DNA of 64,000 nt from JBICHN01 sp043101845. Lineage in GTDB: Bacteria; Planctomycetota; Phycisphaerae; Phycisphaerales; UBA5793. Under the pieces are notes generated by a model. The model did not search any database and was not told the DNA's origin. It worked only from the letters and a program-made list of their open reading frames with translations. The stretch covers positions 744,001 through 808,000 of the forward strand of contig JBICHN010000002.1 in NCBI GenBank assembly GCA_043101845.1, given 5' to 3'. Position numbers and translations under genes: made by a program. Shown one piece after another: positions 53,886 to 62,597 of this stretch (positions are counted from its first letter, which is position 1; the number at the start of each line of letters is the position of its first letter).

Positions 53886-56468
53886 TCAGGACTCACCCGG
53901 CTCGCTGTCTCCAGCGCCGACCTTCATCGACTCATCGCCGTCGTCCTTCGCCGGCTTCTTCTTCTCCGGCTCAGCCGGTTTCTTGTCGAGCGACGGATCA
54001 TGCGAAGCCTTGAAGGTGAGATGTTCCTCGCCTTCGGCGTGAGTCACGACCAAGCGGTTCTTCCCTTCGAACTCGCCACGAAGCACGCTCTCGGAGAGCG
54101 CATCCTCGATGTAGGAGCCGATCGCCCGGCGCAAGGGTCGAGCGCCGAAATCAGGGTTGTAACCCTTCTCGATGAGGAAGTCCTTCGCGCTCTCGTCGAG
54201 CTCCATGTGAAGCCCGTGCTCTTCGAGCCGGTTGATGACGCGTTTCGCTTCGTACTCGACGATGGACACGAGATCTTCGCGCGTGAGCGGATGGAAGACG
54301 ATGACCTCATCGAGACGGTTGATGAACTCAGGCCGGAAGTACCGCTCAATTTCCTTCATGAGCGTGTGCTTCATCTTTTCGTAGTCCGGCGCTTCGGCGC
54401 GCTTGCCGAAGCCGAACTGCGATCCGCCCTTGATGAGATCGGCGCCGATGTTCGAGGTCATGATGAGGATCGTGTTCTTGAAGTCGACATTCCGACCGAA
54501 CGAATCGGTGAGTCGACCTTCCTCCATGATCTGAAGAAGCATGTTGAACACATCCGGGTGCGCCTTCTCGATCTCGTCGAGGAGGATGACGGCGTACGGG
54601 CGACGGCGGACGCGCTCGGTGAGCTGGCCGCCCTCTTCGTATCCGACATATCCCGGAGGCGCGCCGATGAGGCGGCTCACATTGTGCTTCTCCATGTACT
54701 CCGACATGTCGAGCTGAATGAGCGCTTCTTCGTCACCGAACATGAACTCCGCGAGCGCCTTCGAGAGAAGCGTCTTGCCGACGCCCGACGGGCCGATGAA
54801 GATGAACGACCCCATCGGACGCTTCGGATCCTTGAGCCCGGCGCGGGCCCGGCGGATCGCCTTCGAAATGCTTGTAATCGCTTCGTGCTGACTCACGACG
54901 CGCTTGTGCAGCTCGTCCTCGAGCTTGAGCAGGCGCTCGGCCTCCTCCGCCTCGAGACGAGTGAGCGGGACGCCGGTCATCTTCGAGACGACCTCGGCGA
55001 TGACTTCATCATCCACTTCGCCGAGCGTCTCGTTCTGCTTCTCGCGCCATTCCTTCTGGATCTGCTCTTTTTCCTTGCGGAGCTGCTCTGCTTCGTCGCG
55101 AAGCTCGGCGGCGCGTTCGTAATCGGCTTCCTTGACCGCCTCATCCTTCTCGATTGCGAGACGCTCGATCTTCTCTTCGATGTCCGCGAGATTCGGCGGC
55201 TTGGTCATGCTCGTGAGACGGACCCGCGCGCCGGCTTCGTCGATGACATCGATCGACTTGTCCGGCTGGACGCGCCCGGTGATGTAGCGGTCCGACAACT
55301 CGACCGCGGCTTCGAGCGCCGCGTCGGTGATCTTCACGCGATGATGGTCTTCGTACCGCGCCCGCAGCCCCTTGAGGATCTCGACGGACTGCGACTTCGA
55401 AGGCGGCTCGACGACGATCGGCTGGAAACGCCGCGCGAGCGCGTTGTCCTTCTCGATGTACTTGCGGTACTCGTCGAAGGTCGTGGCGCCGATGCACTGG
55501 ATCTCGCCGCGCGAGAGCGCCGGTTTGAGCACATTCGACGCGTCGATCGCGCCTTCGGCGCCACCGGCGCCGACGAGCGTGTGCAGTTCGTCGATGAACA
55601 GGATGACATTGCCCGCCCGGCGGACTTCATTCATCACCGCCTTGATGCGCTCCTCGAACTGGCCGCGATACTTCGTGCCGGCCACCATGAGCGCGAGATC
55701 GAGCACGACGAGCCGACGGTCATAGAGAAGATCCGGAATCTCCTTCGAGATGATCCGCTGCGCGAGTCCTTCGACGATCGCGGTCTTGCCCACCCCGGCC
55801 TCACCGAGGAGAACGGGGTTGTTCTTCGTGCGACGGCACAGAACCTGAATGAGCCGCTCGATCTCGTTCTGGCGGCCGATGACCGGATCGAGCGCCTGCT
55901 CCTGGGCCAATTCCGTAAGGTCGCGGCCGAAGGAGTCGAGCGCCGGCGTCTTGCTCTTCCCCTTGCGGGGCTGGTCGCCGGATTCGCCGCTCATTCCGGT
56001 CTCGCCCGCTTCGGTTTCGCCGGAATCGACGCCGGCGCCGAGGAGGTTGAGCACCTCTTCGCGGACTTCTTCGAGCTTGAGACCAAGGTTCATGAGCACC
56101 TGGGCGGCGACGCCGTCGTGCTCACGCAACAGCCCGAGCAGAAGATGCTCGGTGCCGACATAGTTGTGATTGAGGTTCCGCGCTTCCTCGATCGCGTACT
56201 CAATAACCTTCTTCGCGCGGGGCGTCTGCGGGAGCTTGCCCATGGTCACGATGTCCGGACCCGACTTGACGAGCTTCTCCACCTCGAGCCGCACCTTGCG
56301 GAGGTCGACGCCGAGGTTCTTCAAGACATTCGCGCCGACGCCGCTGCCTTCTTTGACCAGTCCGAGCAGGATGTGCTCGGTGCCGATGTACTCGTGATTG
56401 AAGCGCTGGGCCTCCTGGTTCGCGAGGGCCATCACCTTCCGAGCGCGATCGGTGAATCGTTCAAACAT
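53886..56468 (-). CDS. clpC: ATP-dependent Clp protease ATP-binding subunit ClpC
   Basis: 860 residues. Two N-terminal Clp repeats (about 3-150; FNHEYIGTEHILLGLVKE and LNHNYVGTEHLLLGLLRE) are followed by AAA+ domain 1 (GEAGVGKTAIVEGL, about 218-231). A UVR-type middle segment (VKEADYERAAELRDEAEQL) distinguishes ClpC from ClpA and ClpB. AAA+ domain 2 has GPSGVGKTLLSKAL (about 552-565). The C-terminal D2 part ends in an acidic tail. ClpC unfolds substrates for the ClpP protease. GAGGAG six bases before the ATG at 56468 sets the start. No mcsA/mcsB or ctsR genes accompany it here. Confidence 0.97.
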   Translation of the reverse strand: MFERFTDRARKVMALANQEAQRFNHEYIGTEHILLGLVKEGSGVGANVLKNLGVDLRKVRLEVEKLVKSGPDIVTMGKLPQTPRAKKVIEYAIEEARNLNHNYVGTEHLLLGLLREHDGVAAQVLMNLGLKLEEVREEVLNLLGAGVDSGETEAGETGMSGESGDQPRKGKSKTPALDSFGRDLTELAQEQALDPVIGRQNEIERLIQVLCRRTKNNPVLLGEAGVGKTAIVEGLAQRIISKEIPDLLYDRRLVVLDLALMVAGTKYRGQFEERIKAVMNEVRRAGNVILFIDELHTLVGAGGAEGAIDASNVLKPALSRGEIQCIGATTFDEYRKYIEKDNALARRFQPIVVEPPSKSQSVEILKGLRARYEDHHRVKITDAALEAAVELSDRYITGRVQPDKSIDVIDEAGARVRLTSMTKPPNLADIEEKIERLAIEKDEAVKEADYERAAELRDEAEQLRKEKEQIQKEWREKQNETLGEVDDEVIAEVVSKMTGVPLTRLEAEEAERLLKLEDELHKRVVSQHEAITSISKAIRRARAGLKDPKRPMGSFIFIGPSGVGKTLLSKALAEFMFGDEEALIQLDMSEYMEKHNVSRLIGAPPGYVGYEEGGQLTERVRRRPYAVILLDEIEKAHPDVFNMLLQIMEEGRLTDSFGRNVDFKNTILIMTSNIGADLIKGGSQFGFGKRAEAPDYEKMKHTLMKEIERYFRPEFINRLDEVIVFHPLTREDLVSIVEYEAKRVINRLEEHGLHMELDESAKDFLIEKGYNPDFGARPLRRAIGSYIEDALSESVLRGEFEGKNRLVVTHAEGEEHLTFKASHDPSLDKKPAEPEKKKPAKDDGDESMKVGAGDSEPGES

Positions 56469-56799
56469 GACCACTCCTCGGGGAGTTTGTGAGGCGTGTT
56501 TCGTCGCCGGAGGGGCCCGTCCCCGTGCGTCTCGACCCCTCCGATTCAATGGTAGGGAAAGGCGTCCAGACCTTCCATGAAGCGAACGCCCGCTCGACCA
56601 TCCAAAACCCTATACGACGCGGCGCAATCATCGGTTCTATCGGTCGATCCGCGCGGAATCTGAACCGCCGCGGACGCGAACATCGCATTCGCCTCTCGGA
56701 CTGGCGCCCCCGGGCGGATATGCTGACGGGCGACGCGGCGCAACTATCGCTCCGCGCAGATGTTCGGACGATTCATGATCCCGAGGGGCCGATCCGCGA
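56469..56799. other. Divergent non-coding gap between clpC and the sulfotransferase pair
   Basis: No gene is convincing. It holds the clpC 5' region with its ribosome-binding site. CCGGAGGGGCCCGTCC and GACCCCTCCG near 56500-56547 can form a hairpin in the clpC leader. TACCAT on the minus strand near 56552 is a possible clpC -10 box with a poor -35. I found no heat-shock CIRCE element. Confidence 0.4.
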
Positions 56800-58458
56800 A
56801 TGGCGCAGCCCGGACGAAATGATCCGTGCCCGTGCGGCAGCGGGCGCAAGTACAAAAAGTGCTGCATGGCGAATCAGACGACGGCCGGCGCGACGGCCCG
56901 TCACGCCCGGGCGTCCGGCGCGCCATCGGTATCGGAGGGCGTCCGGAAGGGCGTCATGGCGCGACGGGCTGGTCGATTCGATGAGGCCGCCCGTCAATTC
57001 AACGAGGCGCTGCGACGCAATCCACGCGATGCGCTCGCCGCGCACGAACTCGGGATGCTCACGGCCCAGTTCCAGGACCTCAAGGCCGGCCTGGAACTCG
57101 TTCGACGCGCTGTGACGATCAGCCCTTCGCAGGTCACCTTCCGGCTGGGTGTCGCCGATCTTCTGCACCGCGCGGGACGGTTCGACGAGTCGAAGGCCGA
57201 AGCCGAGGCCGCGTTGCGACTCGAGCCGGGCAACCTCGTCGCGCGGCTGCTCGTCGCGGACGCACTCGAAAAATCGCATGAACTTGAGGAGGCGCTTGTT
57301 GCGGTCGAACGAGCCGCCTCGGTCGCCGCGGACGACCCGCGGGTCGCAGCGCTCTCCGGTCGAGTGCTCCGCCGCCTCGGTCGACACAAGGACGCGGTCG
57401 AACGGCTACGCGTCGCGGTCGAACGCGACAACGGGTCGGCGCCCGCCGCGATCCGGGCTCGTCTTCGGTATGAGCTTGGCGCCGCGCTCGAGCGGCTCGG
57501 CGCCGCGGACGACGCGTTCATCGCGTTCCGCGACGCCGGACGCCTCACGATATCGACGCCTGAGGCGCAGGCGCTCGATCGGACGGAACTCACGCGTCTG
57601 ATCGACGCCCATTCCACAGCGCTTACCAAGGATCGTCTCGACGCCTGGCGCCGGCGCGGCGCCGAGGCGTCGTTCGAACTGGCGCCGCCGATCTTTCTCA
57701 TCGGATTTCACCGGTCCGGCACCACGCTGCTCGAGCAGATGCTCGCAGCGCGGCCCGGTCTCGTTTCGTCGGGTGAGGCGCCGGCGCTCCATCAGGTCCA
57801 TCACGGACTCCATCGCGGGCGGTCGGTCACCGAAGGCCTCGAGACGCTCGACACCCTGAGCGCGGACGACCTGAACCGGTGGCGCCGGGAGTACTTCACG
57901 CTCATGGCGAAACACACCGGCTACGACTCGAGCGCGGGTCGATTGCTCGACAAGCAGCCGCTCAATACGGTGTATCTCGCGCTCATCGCGGCGCTCTTCC
58001 CGGATGCGAAAGTCGTGATGACGCTCCGGGACCCGCGCGATGTCTGCCTGAGCTGTTTCATGCAGGACTTCCGGCTTGACAACGCAAGCGTGCACATGAC
58101 TTCGCTCGACGGCGCCGCGGCGCTGTACGCGAAGGTCATGCAGTATTGGATGAGCGTGCAAGCGCGTTGGAGTCTCGACACACTTGTCGTTCGCTACGAA
58201 GACTTCGTTCGTTTGCCGGAGACCGAAGGGCGCCGACTCTTCGACTTCCTCAATCTCGAGTGGTCTGACGACGCGACTCAATTTCAGGAGATCGCGAGAG
58301 ATCGTGTCATCGCGACTCCGAGTTACGAGGCGGTCACTCAGGCCATCAACACGAAAGCGATCGGTCGCTGGCGTCGCTACCGCGACCACATGGCACCCGC
58401 GCTCGAACGCCTGCAGCCGTTCGTCGAATCGTTCGGGTACGAGGACGAGTCGTCATGA
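56800..58458 (+). CDS. SEC-C - TPR - sulfotransferase fusion protein
   Basis: 552 residues. The protein opens with a SEC-C zinc motif, NDPCPCGSGRKYKKCC at 7-22 (CxC and CC ligands). Helical TPR units follow (about 50-285; for example AGRFDEAARQFNEALRRNPRDALAA). From about 295 there is a sulfotransferase domain with the PAPS 5'-phosphosulfate loop PPIFLIGFHRSGTTLLEQML and the 3'-phosphate segment VVMTLRDPRDVCLSCF. It would transfer sulfate from PAPS to an acceptor. No signal peptide is seen. The ATG is set by the SEC-C motif, which must be at the very start; the ribosome-binding site is weak. Its stop overlaps the next gene by four bases. Confidence 0.85.
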   Translation: MAQPGRNDPCPCGSGRKYKKCCMANQTTAGATARHARASGAPSVSEGVRKGVMARRAGRFDEAARQFNEALRRNPRDALAAHELGMLTAQFQDLKAGLELVRRAVTISPSQVTFRLGVADLLHRAGRFDESKAEAEAALRLEPGNLVARLLVADALEKSHELEEALVAVERAASVAADDPRVAALSGRVLRRLGRHKDAVERLRVAVERDNGSAPAAIRARLRYELGAALERLGAADDAFIAFRDAGRLTISTPEAQALDRTELTRLIDAHSTALTKDRLDAWRRRGAEASFELAPPIFLIGFHRSGTTLLEQMLAARPGLVSSGEAPALHQVHHGLHRGRSVTEGLETLDTLSADDLNRWRREYFTLMAKHTGYDSSAGRLLDKQPLNTVYLALIAALFPDAKVVMTLRDPRDVCLSCFMQDFRLDNASVHMTSLDGAAALYAKVMQYWMSVQARWSLDTLVVRYEDFVRLPETEGRRLFDFLNLEWSDDATQFQEIARDRVIATPSYEAVTQAINTKAIGRWRRYRDHMAPALERLQPFVESFGYEDESS

Positions 58459-60053
58459 GCAAGCGGACGAATGGGTCGAAGCCACGCAGTGGGGGAAGAC
58501 TTCGGCCGGCCCAGCGCCGGTCGATGCTCGAAGAGGCCGGGCGGCTTCGCGCGGCCGGCGCGCTGAGTGAATCGGCGCGTGTGTACGCGTCCCTGCTCGA
58601 GCAGGATCCGAACGACGCCCGCGCCGCGTTCGAATACGGCTCACTGCTCGTGATGAACAATCGGCTCGATGACGGCGTCGTATGGCTGCGACGCGCCGCA
58701 TCATTGCGCGGTCACGAGGGTCGATATCAGCTCGCGCTCGCCGGAGCGCTCCTGCAGATTCCGCGAATCAAGCCGGGTGAACTCACGGAGGCGACCGCCG
58801 CGGCCGAGCGCGCGATCAGGCTGATCCCTGATGAGCCGAACGGGTACTGCTTTCTCGCCGCCGCGCTCGAACGGGCGCGGCGCCTCGATGACGCGGCGGA
58901 GATCATGGCCGGCGCGGCGGACCGGTTTCCCGATCATCCCAAGACCCAGATCACCTACGCGCACGCTCTGAAGGAACAGAAGAACTACGAGAAGGCTCGC
59001 GCGAGGCTCGAGCCGATCGTGCATGACGAGTCCGTCGATGTGCACGCGAGGCAGTCCGCGACACACGAACTCGCCGACATCGCGCACGAAGACGGGCGAT
59101 ATCACGATGCCGCGGACCTGTACGAACGCGCCGGGGCGCTCGCGAAGACCTTCGCAGAGACGAATGAGTTCGACGCGAACGAACTCTTCGACCGCATTCG
59201 CGGGTATTGCGAGGCGATCGACGAATCGTTCTTCTCGACTGTCGAGGCGCCGAAGAGCGCGGAACGCCAGTCGCCGATCTTCCTTCTCGGATTCAATCGC
59301 TCGGGCACGACGCTCATCGAGCAGGCTCTCGCGGCCCATCCGCGTGTGATCACCTCCGACGAGCAGCCGGTCATCCCGGCGTTGCGGCGCCTCATCATGC
59401 GCGAGTCGAATACGCGCGCCGAGCGCGAGGGCGAGGCGCTGCGCCGATTGACCGACGCCGACCGACGGCGTCGGCGCTCGGAATACTGGACGATGATGGA
59501 ACGGGCACTTGGCGAGCCCGTGGGGGGTCGAGTTCTCGTCGACAAACTGCCGCTCAACACCATCGAACTGCCGGTCATCAACGCGCTCTTCCCGCAGGCG
59601 CGGGTGATCGTCGCGCTCCGTGATCCGCGGGATGTCTGCCTGAGCTGTGTTCGCCAGTCCTTCCGACTCAATATTGCGAACATCCACTTCCTCTCGATGG
59701 GCGACACCGTGCGGCTTTACAGCGAGGTGATGAACTTCTGGTGGTTCATCCGTGACCGGTTGACCGTCCGATGGACCGAGGCGCCGTACGAGCGCTTCGT
59801 CCACGACTTCGAACACGAGGCGCGGCGTCTGCTCGAGTTCGCCGGGCTCGAGTGGTCCGACGAGGTGAAGAGATACCACGAGAAGGCCGGTCGGCGACTC
59901 GTCTCGACGCCGAGCGCCGAAGCCGTCTCCCGCCCGGTCTACACCGGCGCCATTGGTCGGTGGCGGCCGTATGCGTTCTACCTCGAGCCTCATCTCGAGG
60001 CGTTGCAGCTGTTCATCGACGCGTTCGGGGCTGAGCGATCCGAGACGGAGTAG
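58455..60053 (+). CDS. TPR-sulfotransferase, second of a coupled pair
   Basis: 532 residues, paralogous to the protein before it but without the SEC-C motif; a basic N-terminus (MSKRTNGSKPRSGGRLRPAQ) takes its place. TPR-like helices extend to about 250. The sulfotransferase domain begins SPIFLLGFNRSGTTLIEQAL and contains VIVALRDPRDVCLSCVRQSF and WWFIRDRLTVRWTEAPYERFVHDF. The four-base ATGA overlap with the preceding gene implies translational coupling and perhaps a heteromeric enzyme. Likely acceptors would be surface polysaccharide or protein tyrosine; neither can be chosen. Its last helix LQLFIDAFG aligns with the end of its partner. Confidence 0.86.
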   Translation: MSKRTNGSKPRSGGRLRPAQRRSMLEEAGRLRAAGALSESARVYASLLEQDPNDARAAFEYGSLLVMNNRLDDGVVWLRRAASLRGHEGRYQLALAGALLQIPRIKPGELTEATAAAERAIRLIPDEPNGYCFLAAALERARRLDDAAEIMAGAADRFPDHPKTQITYAHALKEQKNYEKARARLEPIVHDESVDVHARQSATHELADIAHEDGRYHDAADLYERAGALAKTFAETNEFDANELFDRIRGYCEAIDESFFSTVEAPKSAERQSPIFLLGFNRSGTTLIEQALAAHPRVITSDEQPVIPALRRLIMRESNTRAEREGEALRRLTDADRRRRRSEYWTMMERALGEPVGGRVLVDKLPLNTIELPVINALFPQARVIVALRDPRDVCLSCVRQSFRLNIANIHFLSMGDTVRLYSEVMNFWWFIRDRLTVRWTEAPYERFVHDFEHEARRLLEFAGLEWSDEVKRYHEKAGRRLVSTPSAEAVSRPVYTGAIGRWRPYAFYLEPHLEALQLFIDAFGAERSETE

Positions 60054-60082
60054 CGACGGGGCGGCGCCCCATGCCGACCAGG

Positions 60083-60121
60083 AAAAAGACAAGCCCGGGC
60101 GAAGAATCGCCCGGGCTTGTC
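60083..60121 (-). terminator. Strong terminator between convergent genes
   Basis: GACAAGCCCGGGCGA (60088-60102) pairs over 15 bases with TCGCCCGGGCTTGTC (60107-60121) around AGAA. On the minus strand TTTTT follows, so it ends the exported-protein gene at 60220; on the plus strand only GTTGT follows, giving weaker termination of the sulfotransferase pair. Confidence 0.85.
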
Positions 60122-60219
60122 GTTGTCGGCGGGCAGACGATTGCCGTTTGCCCGTTTGCCCTCGAGTCGCGGATCACTCACGCGGTTGGAGTTTCGAGGG
60201 CAGGAGTTGTGGAGTCCGA

Positions 60220-61518
60220 TCAGAGAACGGTGTGCGGACCGCTGACGACGCAGCAGAAGGTGCCGTCACCGTCCGGGGTGTACGCGACGAACCAGAGCGT
60301 GCGACCGCGGGCCGAGTTCGGAACCGGAACCGTGAGGCTCGCGGCGCCCGAGCTGTTGAGGCGGTTGTTGCCGGGGTTGCCGTCGTTGTCGACGAGGTTG
60401 TCCGTGCCGCCGTTGCAGCGAACGAAGTTACCCGCGGAGGCCGACAGCGGGTCGGCGCAGTCGCAGGCGGTGTCCGCAGCGCGCTGGGTCGGGTAGTAGG
60501 CGATGGCATAGTTCGCGTTCGCCTGGCCGTCCGCGATGCGGAAGGTGGCCGGGCTGCCGGCGACGAGCGTCGGCACCGTGAAGGTCACGCAGTTGCCGCC
60601 GCCGCCTTCACCGAAGAGACCGACCATGTTGCCCAGCGGATCGGGGCAGAGGCCGAAGGTGTAGTCAAAGCATTCGGTGAACGGATCAAAGGTGCCGTCC
60701 CAGTTGTCGTCGTCGTAGACGATGGGCTCGCCCACGCCCTGATCAGCGGGGTCCTTCGGTCCCCAGAGCATGACCTGGTTGTTCGCGCCGACGGTCGAGA
60801 GGCCGGTGTCATAGAAGAACTGGATCTCGACGCCGACCGAGGCGCCGCCGGTCGGGACGGTCAGCTCGAAGCCGCCGGTGAGGTCGACATCGGTGTAGTA
60901 GTAGCCACCGGCGCCGACGCTGCCGAAGTTGAGGATGACGCCCGTGAGGAAGTTCGGGTCGCCCGTGCCGCAGAACTGATCGAAGTTCGCGTCATAGGTG
61001 CTCACGACGATGACGGTGTCACCGACCGTGTTGCCGTTCGGGTCGCGCTGGCCGGGATTGAGCGTGTTCCACCAGCCGAGCTGGAGGCGGTTCGCCGTGC
61101 CCGTCGAGTTCGTGGCGCTGTTGCCGCCGGAGCGACGACCGCCCGAGACATAGGTCGAACCGAAGAACCAGCGATACGACTGCGCAGCGCAGCCGCCGAC
61201 GCTGGCGATGTCGCAGAACGGATCAAAGCCGCCGTTCACGACGCCGTCCGTCGGGAAGCCCTTGCCCGAGCCGCAGGGGTCGGTCGTCTTGACGCCCTCG
61301 TACGAATCGAATTCACCACCGAGGTTCACGGTGTCGTCGACACCGACATAGGGGCGCCACTCGCCCACCGTGCCGTCGGCGTAGAGCGGAGCGATCGAAA
61401 CCGGCTGCAGCTTCTCCTTCATGGAGGCCTTCTGCAGCGTCTTGGGGGCGGCGAACGAGGCGGTCGTCAGACCGCACACGGCGAGCCCCGCCGACAGAGC
61501 GATGAATCGTCGAAGCAT
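60220..61518 (-). CDS. Exported protein with terminal cysteine module, unknown function
   Basis: 432 residues. Signal peptide about 1-23 (LRRFIALSAGLAVCGLTTAS). The middle part (about 40-305) is rich in glycine, aspartate and aromatic residues, with YADGTVGEWRPYVGVDDTVN and several D-x-N-x-D turns that could bind calcium. The C-terminal 130 residues look like the module of the other exported proteins: VPTLVAGSPATFRIAD, NYAIAYYPTQ, an insertion with several cysteines (ACDCADPL), GAASLTVPVPNSARGRTLWF and a CCVVSGPHTVL end. The ATG at 61518 is chosen because AAAGGA precedes it and the signal peptide follows directly. No family recognised. Confidence 0.72.
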   Translation of the reverse strand: MLRRFIALSAGLAVCGLTTASFAAPKTLQKASMKEKLQPVSIAPLYADGTVGEWRPYVGVDDTVNLGGEFDSYEGVKTTDPCGSGKGFPTDGVVNGGFDPFCDIASVGGCAAQSYRWFFGSTYVSGGRRSGGNSATNSTGTANRLQLGWWNTLNPGQRDPNGNTVGDTVIVVSTYDANFDQFCGTGDPNFLTGVILNFGSVGAGGYYYTDVDLTGGFELTVPTGGASVGVEIQFFYDTGLSTVGANNQVMLWGPKDPADQGVGEPIVYDDDNWDGTFDPFTECFDYTFGLCPDPLGNMVGLFGEGGGGNCVTFTVPTLVAGSPATFRIADGQANANYAIAYYPTQRAADTACDCADPLSASAGNFVRCNGGTDNLVDNDGNPGNNRLNSSGAASLTVPVPNSARGRTLWFVAYTPDGDGTFCCVVSGPHTVL

Positions 61519-61856
61519 AATGGCAATTCCTTTCTTTCTCCAAGCCAGAGTCGCTGACGACGGATCCGGCCACGCGCCGGAACATGAGGTCCACAACTCC
61601 TCACCTGCCGTTCGCGAGCGAAACTCTTCCGGCGAACAAACGCCGGCTGATGACCGGGAGCGACTCGCTCCCGTGTCGGAATCTCAAGTCAATCAATTCG
61701 AGAGGTTCCCGGCGCGCCGAATGGCTGGCGTCGCGCCGTCGATCTCCACGATCTCCAGACGAACCCGCCCCGACCGGCGCGAGGTCCGTCTATCTCGTGG
61801 AAGGCGCAAACGGTCGACGCAGACGGTAAACGATTGCGAATTAATTCGCGCGCCCG
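61519..61856. other. Divergent non-coding gap with two hairpins
   Basis: No gene is convincing. Two adjacent hairpins stand at 61629-61646 (CCGGCG-N6-CGCCGG) and 61656-61672 (GGGAGCGA-C-TCGCTCCC). They lie about 110-155 bases before the start of the exported-protein gene and could sit in its leader RNA. The final bases before the ECF sigma gene are AT-rich (GCGAATTAATTCGC palindrome near 61837-61850). Confidence 0.45.
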
Positions 61857-62597
61857 TTGGACCCGGTCGAACGCCGTGGCATTCTGAATGCAGCCGGGTC
61901 GCTGGATGGCGGAGGGTCCCAGCTGAACGAGTACGATTTCCTATTCGCCCGGAGTTACGGCCGGCTCGAACGCGCCGCCCGGACGCTCCTTGCCCGCGAT
62001 CGCCAGCGGGACGAGATTGAGCCCGCCGCCCTGGTCCATGAGGTTTACCTGCGGCTTCGGGACCACCTTCCGTCCGGTTGCGACTCCGAAGACCGATTCA
62101 CCGCGCTCGCGTGTCGCCTCATGGAACTCATCGTGCGCGACCACGCCCGGCGGCGTTACGCCCGGAAGCGTGGCCGCGGCTGGAAGCGGCAGGCGCCCGG
62201 ACAGTGCGATCGACTCGCCGCCGGGTCGCCGGACGACTCCTGTGATATGCAGGATCTCATTCGGGCGCTTCGCGCCGTTGATCCGGTCGCGGGCGCCGCG
62301 GTCTGGCTTCGGCTGACCGGCGGGCTGAGCCATGAGCAGGTCGCCGACCGACTCGGGGTCTGCGAACGGACGGCGCGCACGGCATGGGAGCGGGGCCGGC
62401 GCCGTCTCCGCGAATGGATCGATTCCGAGGCGCGGCCGATCGCTAGAGAAGATGCGACTCGTGGGCGCCCCGCTTCGGCTCCTCCGGTATCAGCACGAAG
62501 TCAGGTTCGACGAGCGCCGCGGAGGACCGTGTGCGAAACGCCGCCCGGAACCCCGGTCGCAACGCCGCCGCAGACCACGCTCCGTCCGGCGTCATAA
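61857..62597 (+). CDS. ECF-type sigma factor with C-terminal extension
   Basis: 246 residues from a TTG start; the conserved part begins at EYDFLFARSYGRLERAAR. Region 2 has EIEPAALVHEVYLRLRD and FTALACRLMELIVRDHARRR, region 4 GLSHEQVADRLGVCERTARTAWERGRRRLREW, which is the ECF_SigK-like Planctomycetota type. A start at a CTG near 61923, with GGAGGG six bases before it, is an attractive alternative. The last 50 residues are proline- and arginine-rich and overlap the convergent glycosylasparaginase gene by 155 bases, so the extension may be non-functional. No anti-sigma gene lies beside it. Confidence 0.78.
   Translation: MDPVERRGILNAAGSLDGGGSQLNEYDFLFARSYGRLERAARTLLARDRQRDEIEPAALVHEVYLRLRDHLPSGCDSEDRFTALACRLMELIVRDHARRRYARKRGRGWKRQAPGQCDRLAAGSPDDSCDMQDLIRALRAVDPVAGAAVWLRLTGGLSHEQVADRLGVCERTARTAWERGRRRLREWIDSEARPIAREDATRGRPASAPPVSARSQVRRAPRRTVCETPPGTPVATPPQTTLRPAS

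Noticed and set aside
53871..56492. 873-codon plus-strand frame opposite clpC
   Set aside because: A mirror frame of a highly conserved gene with strong third-position GC bias; no domain is visible. The same applies to the long frames opposite the kinase (20039-22096), hrpA (32511-34133) and the VWA gene (47998-50172).
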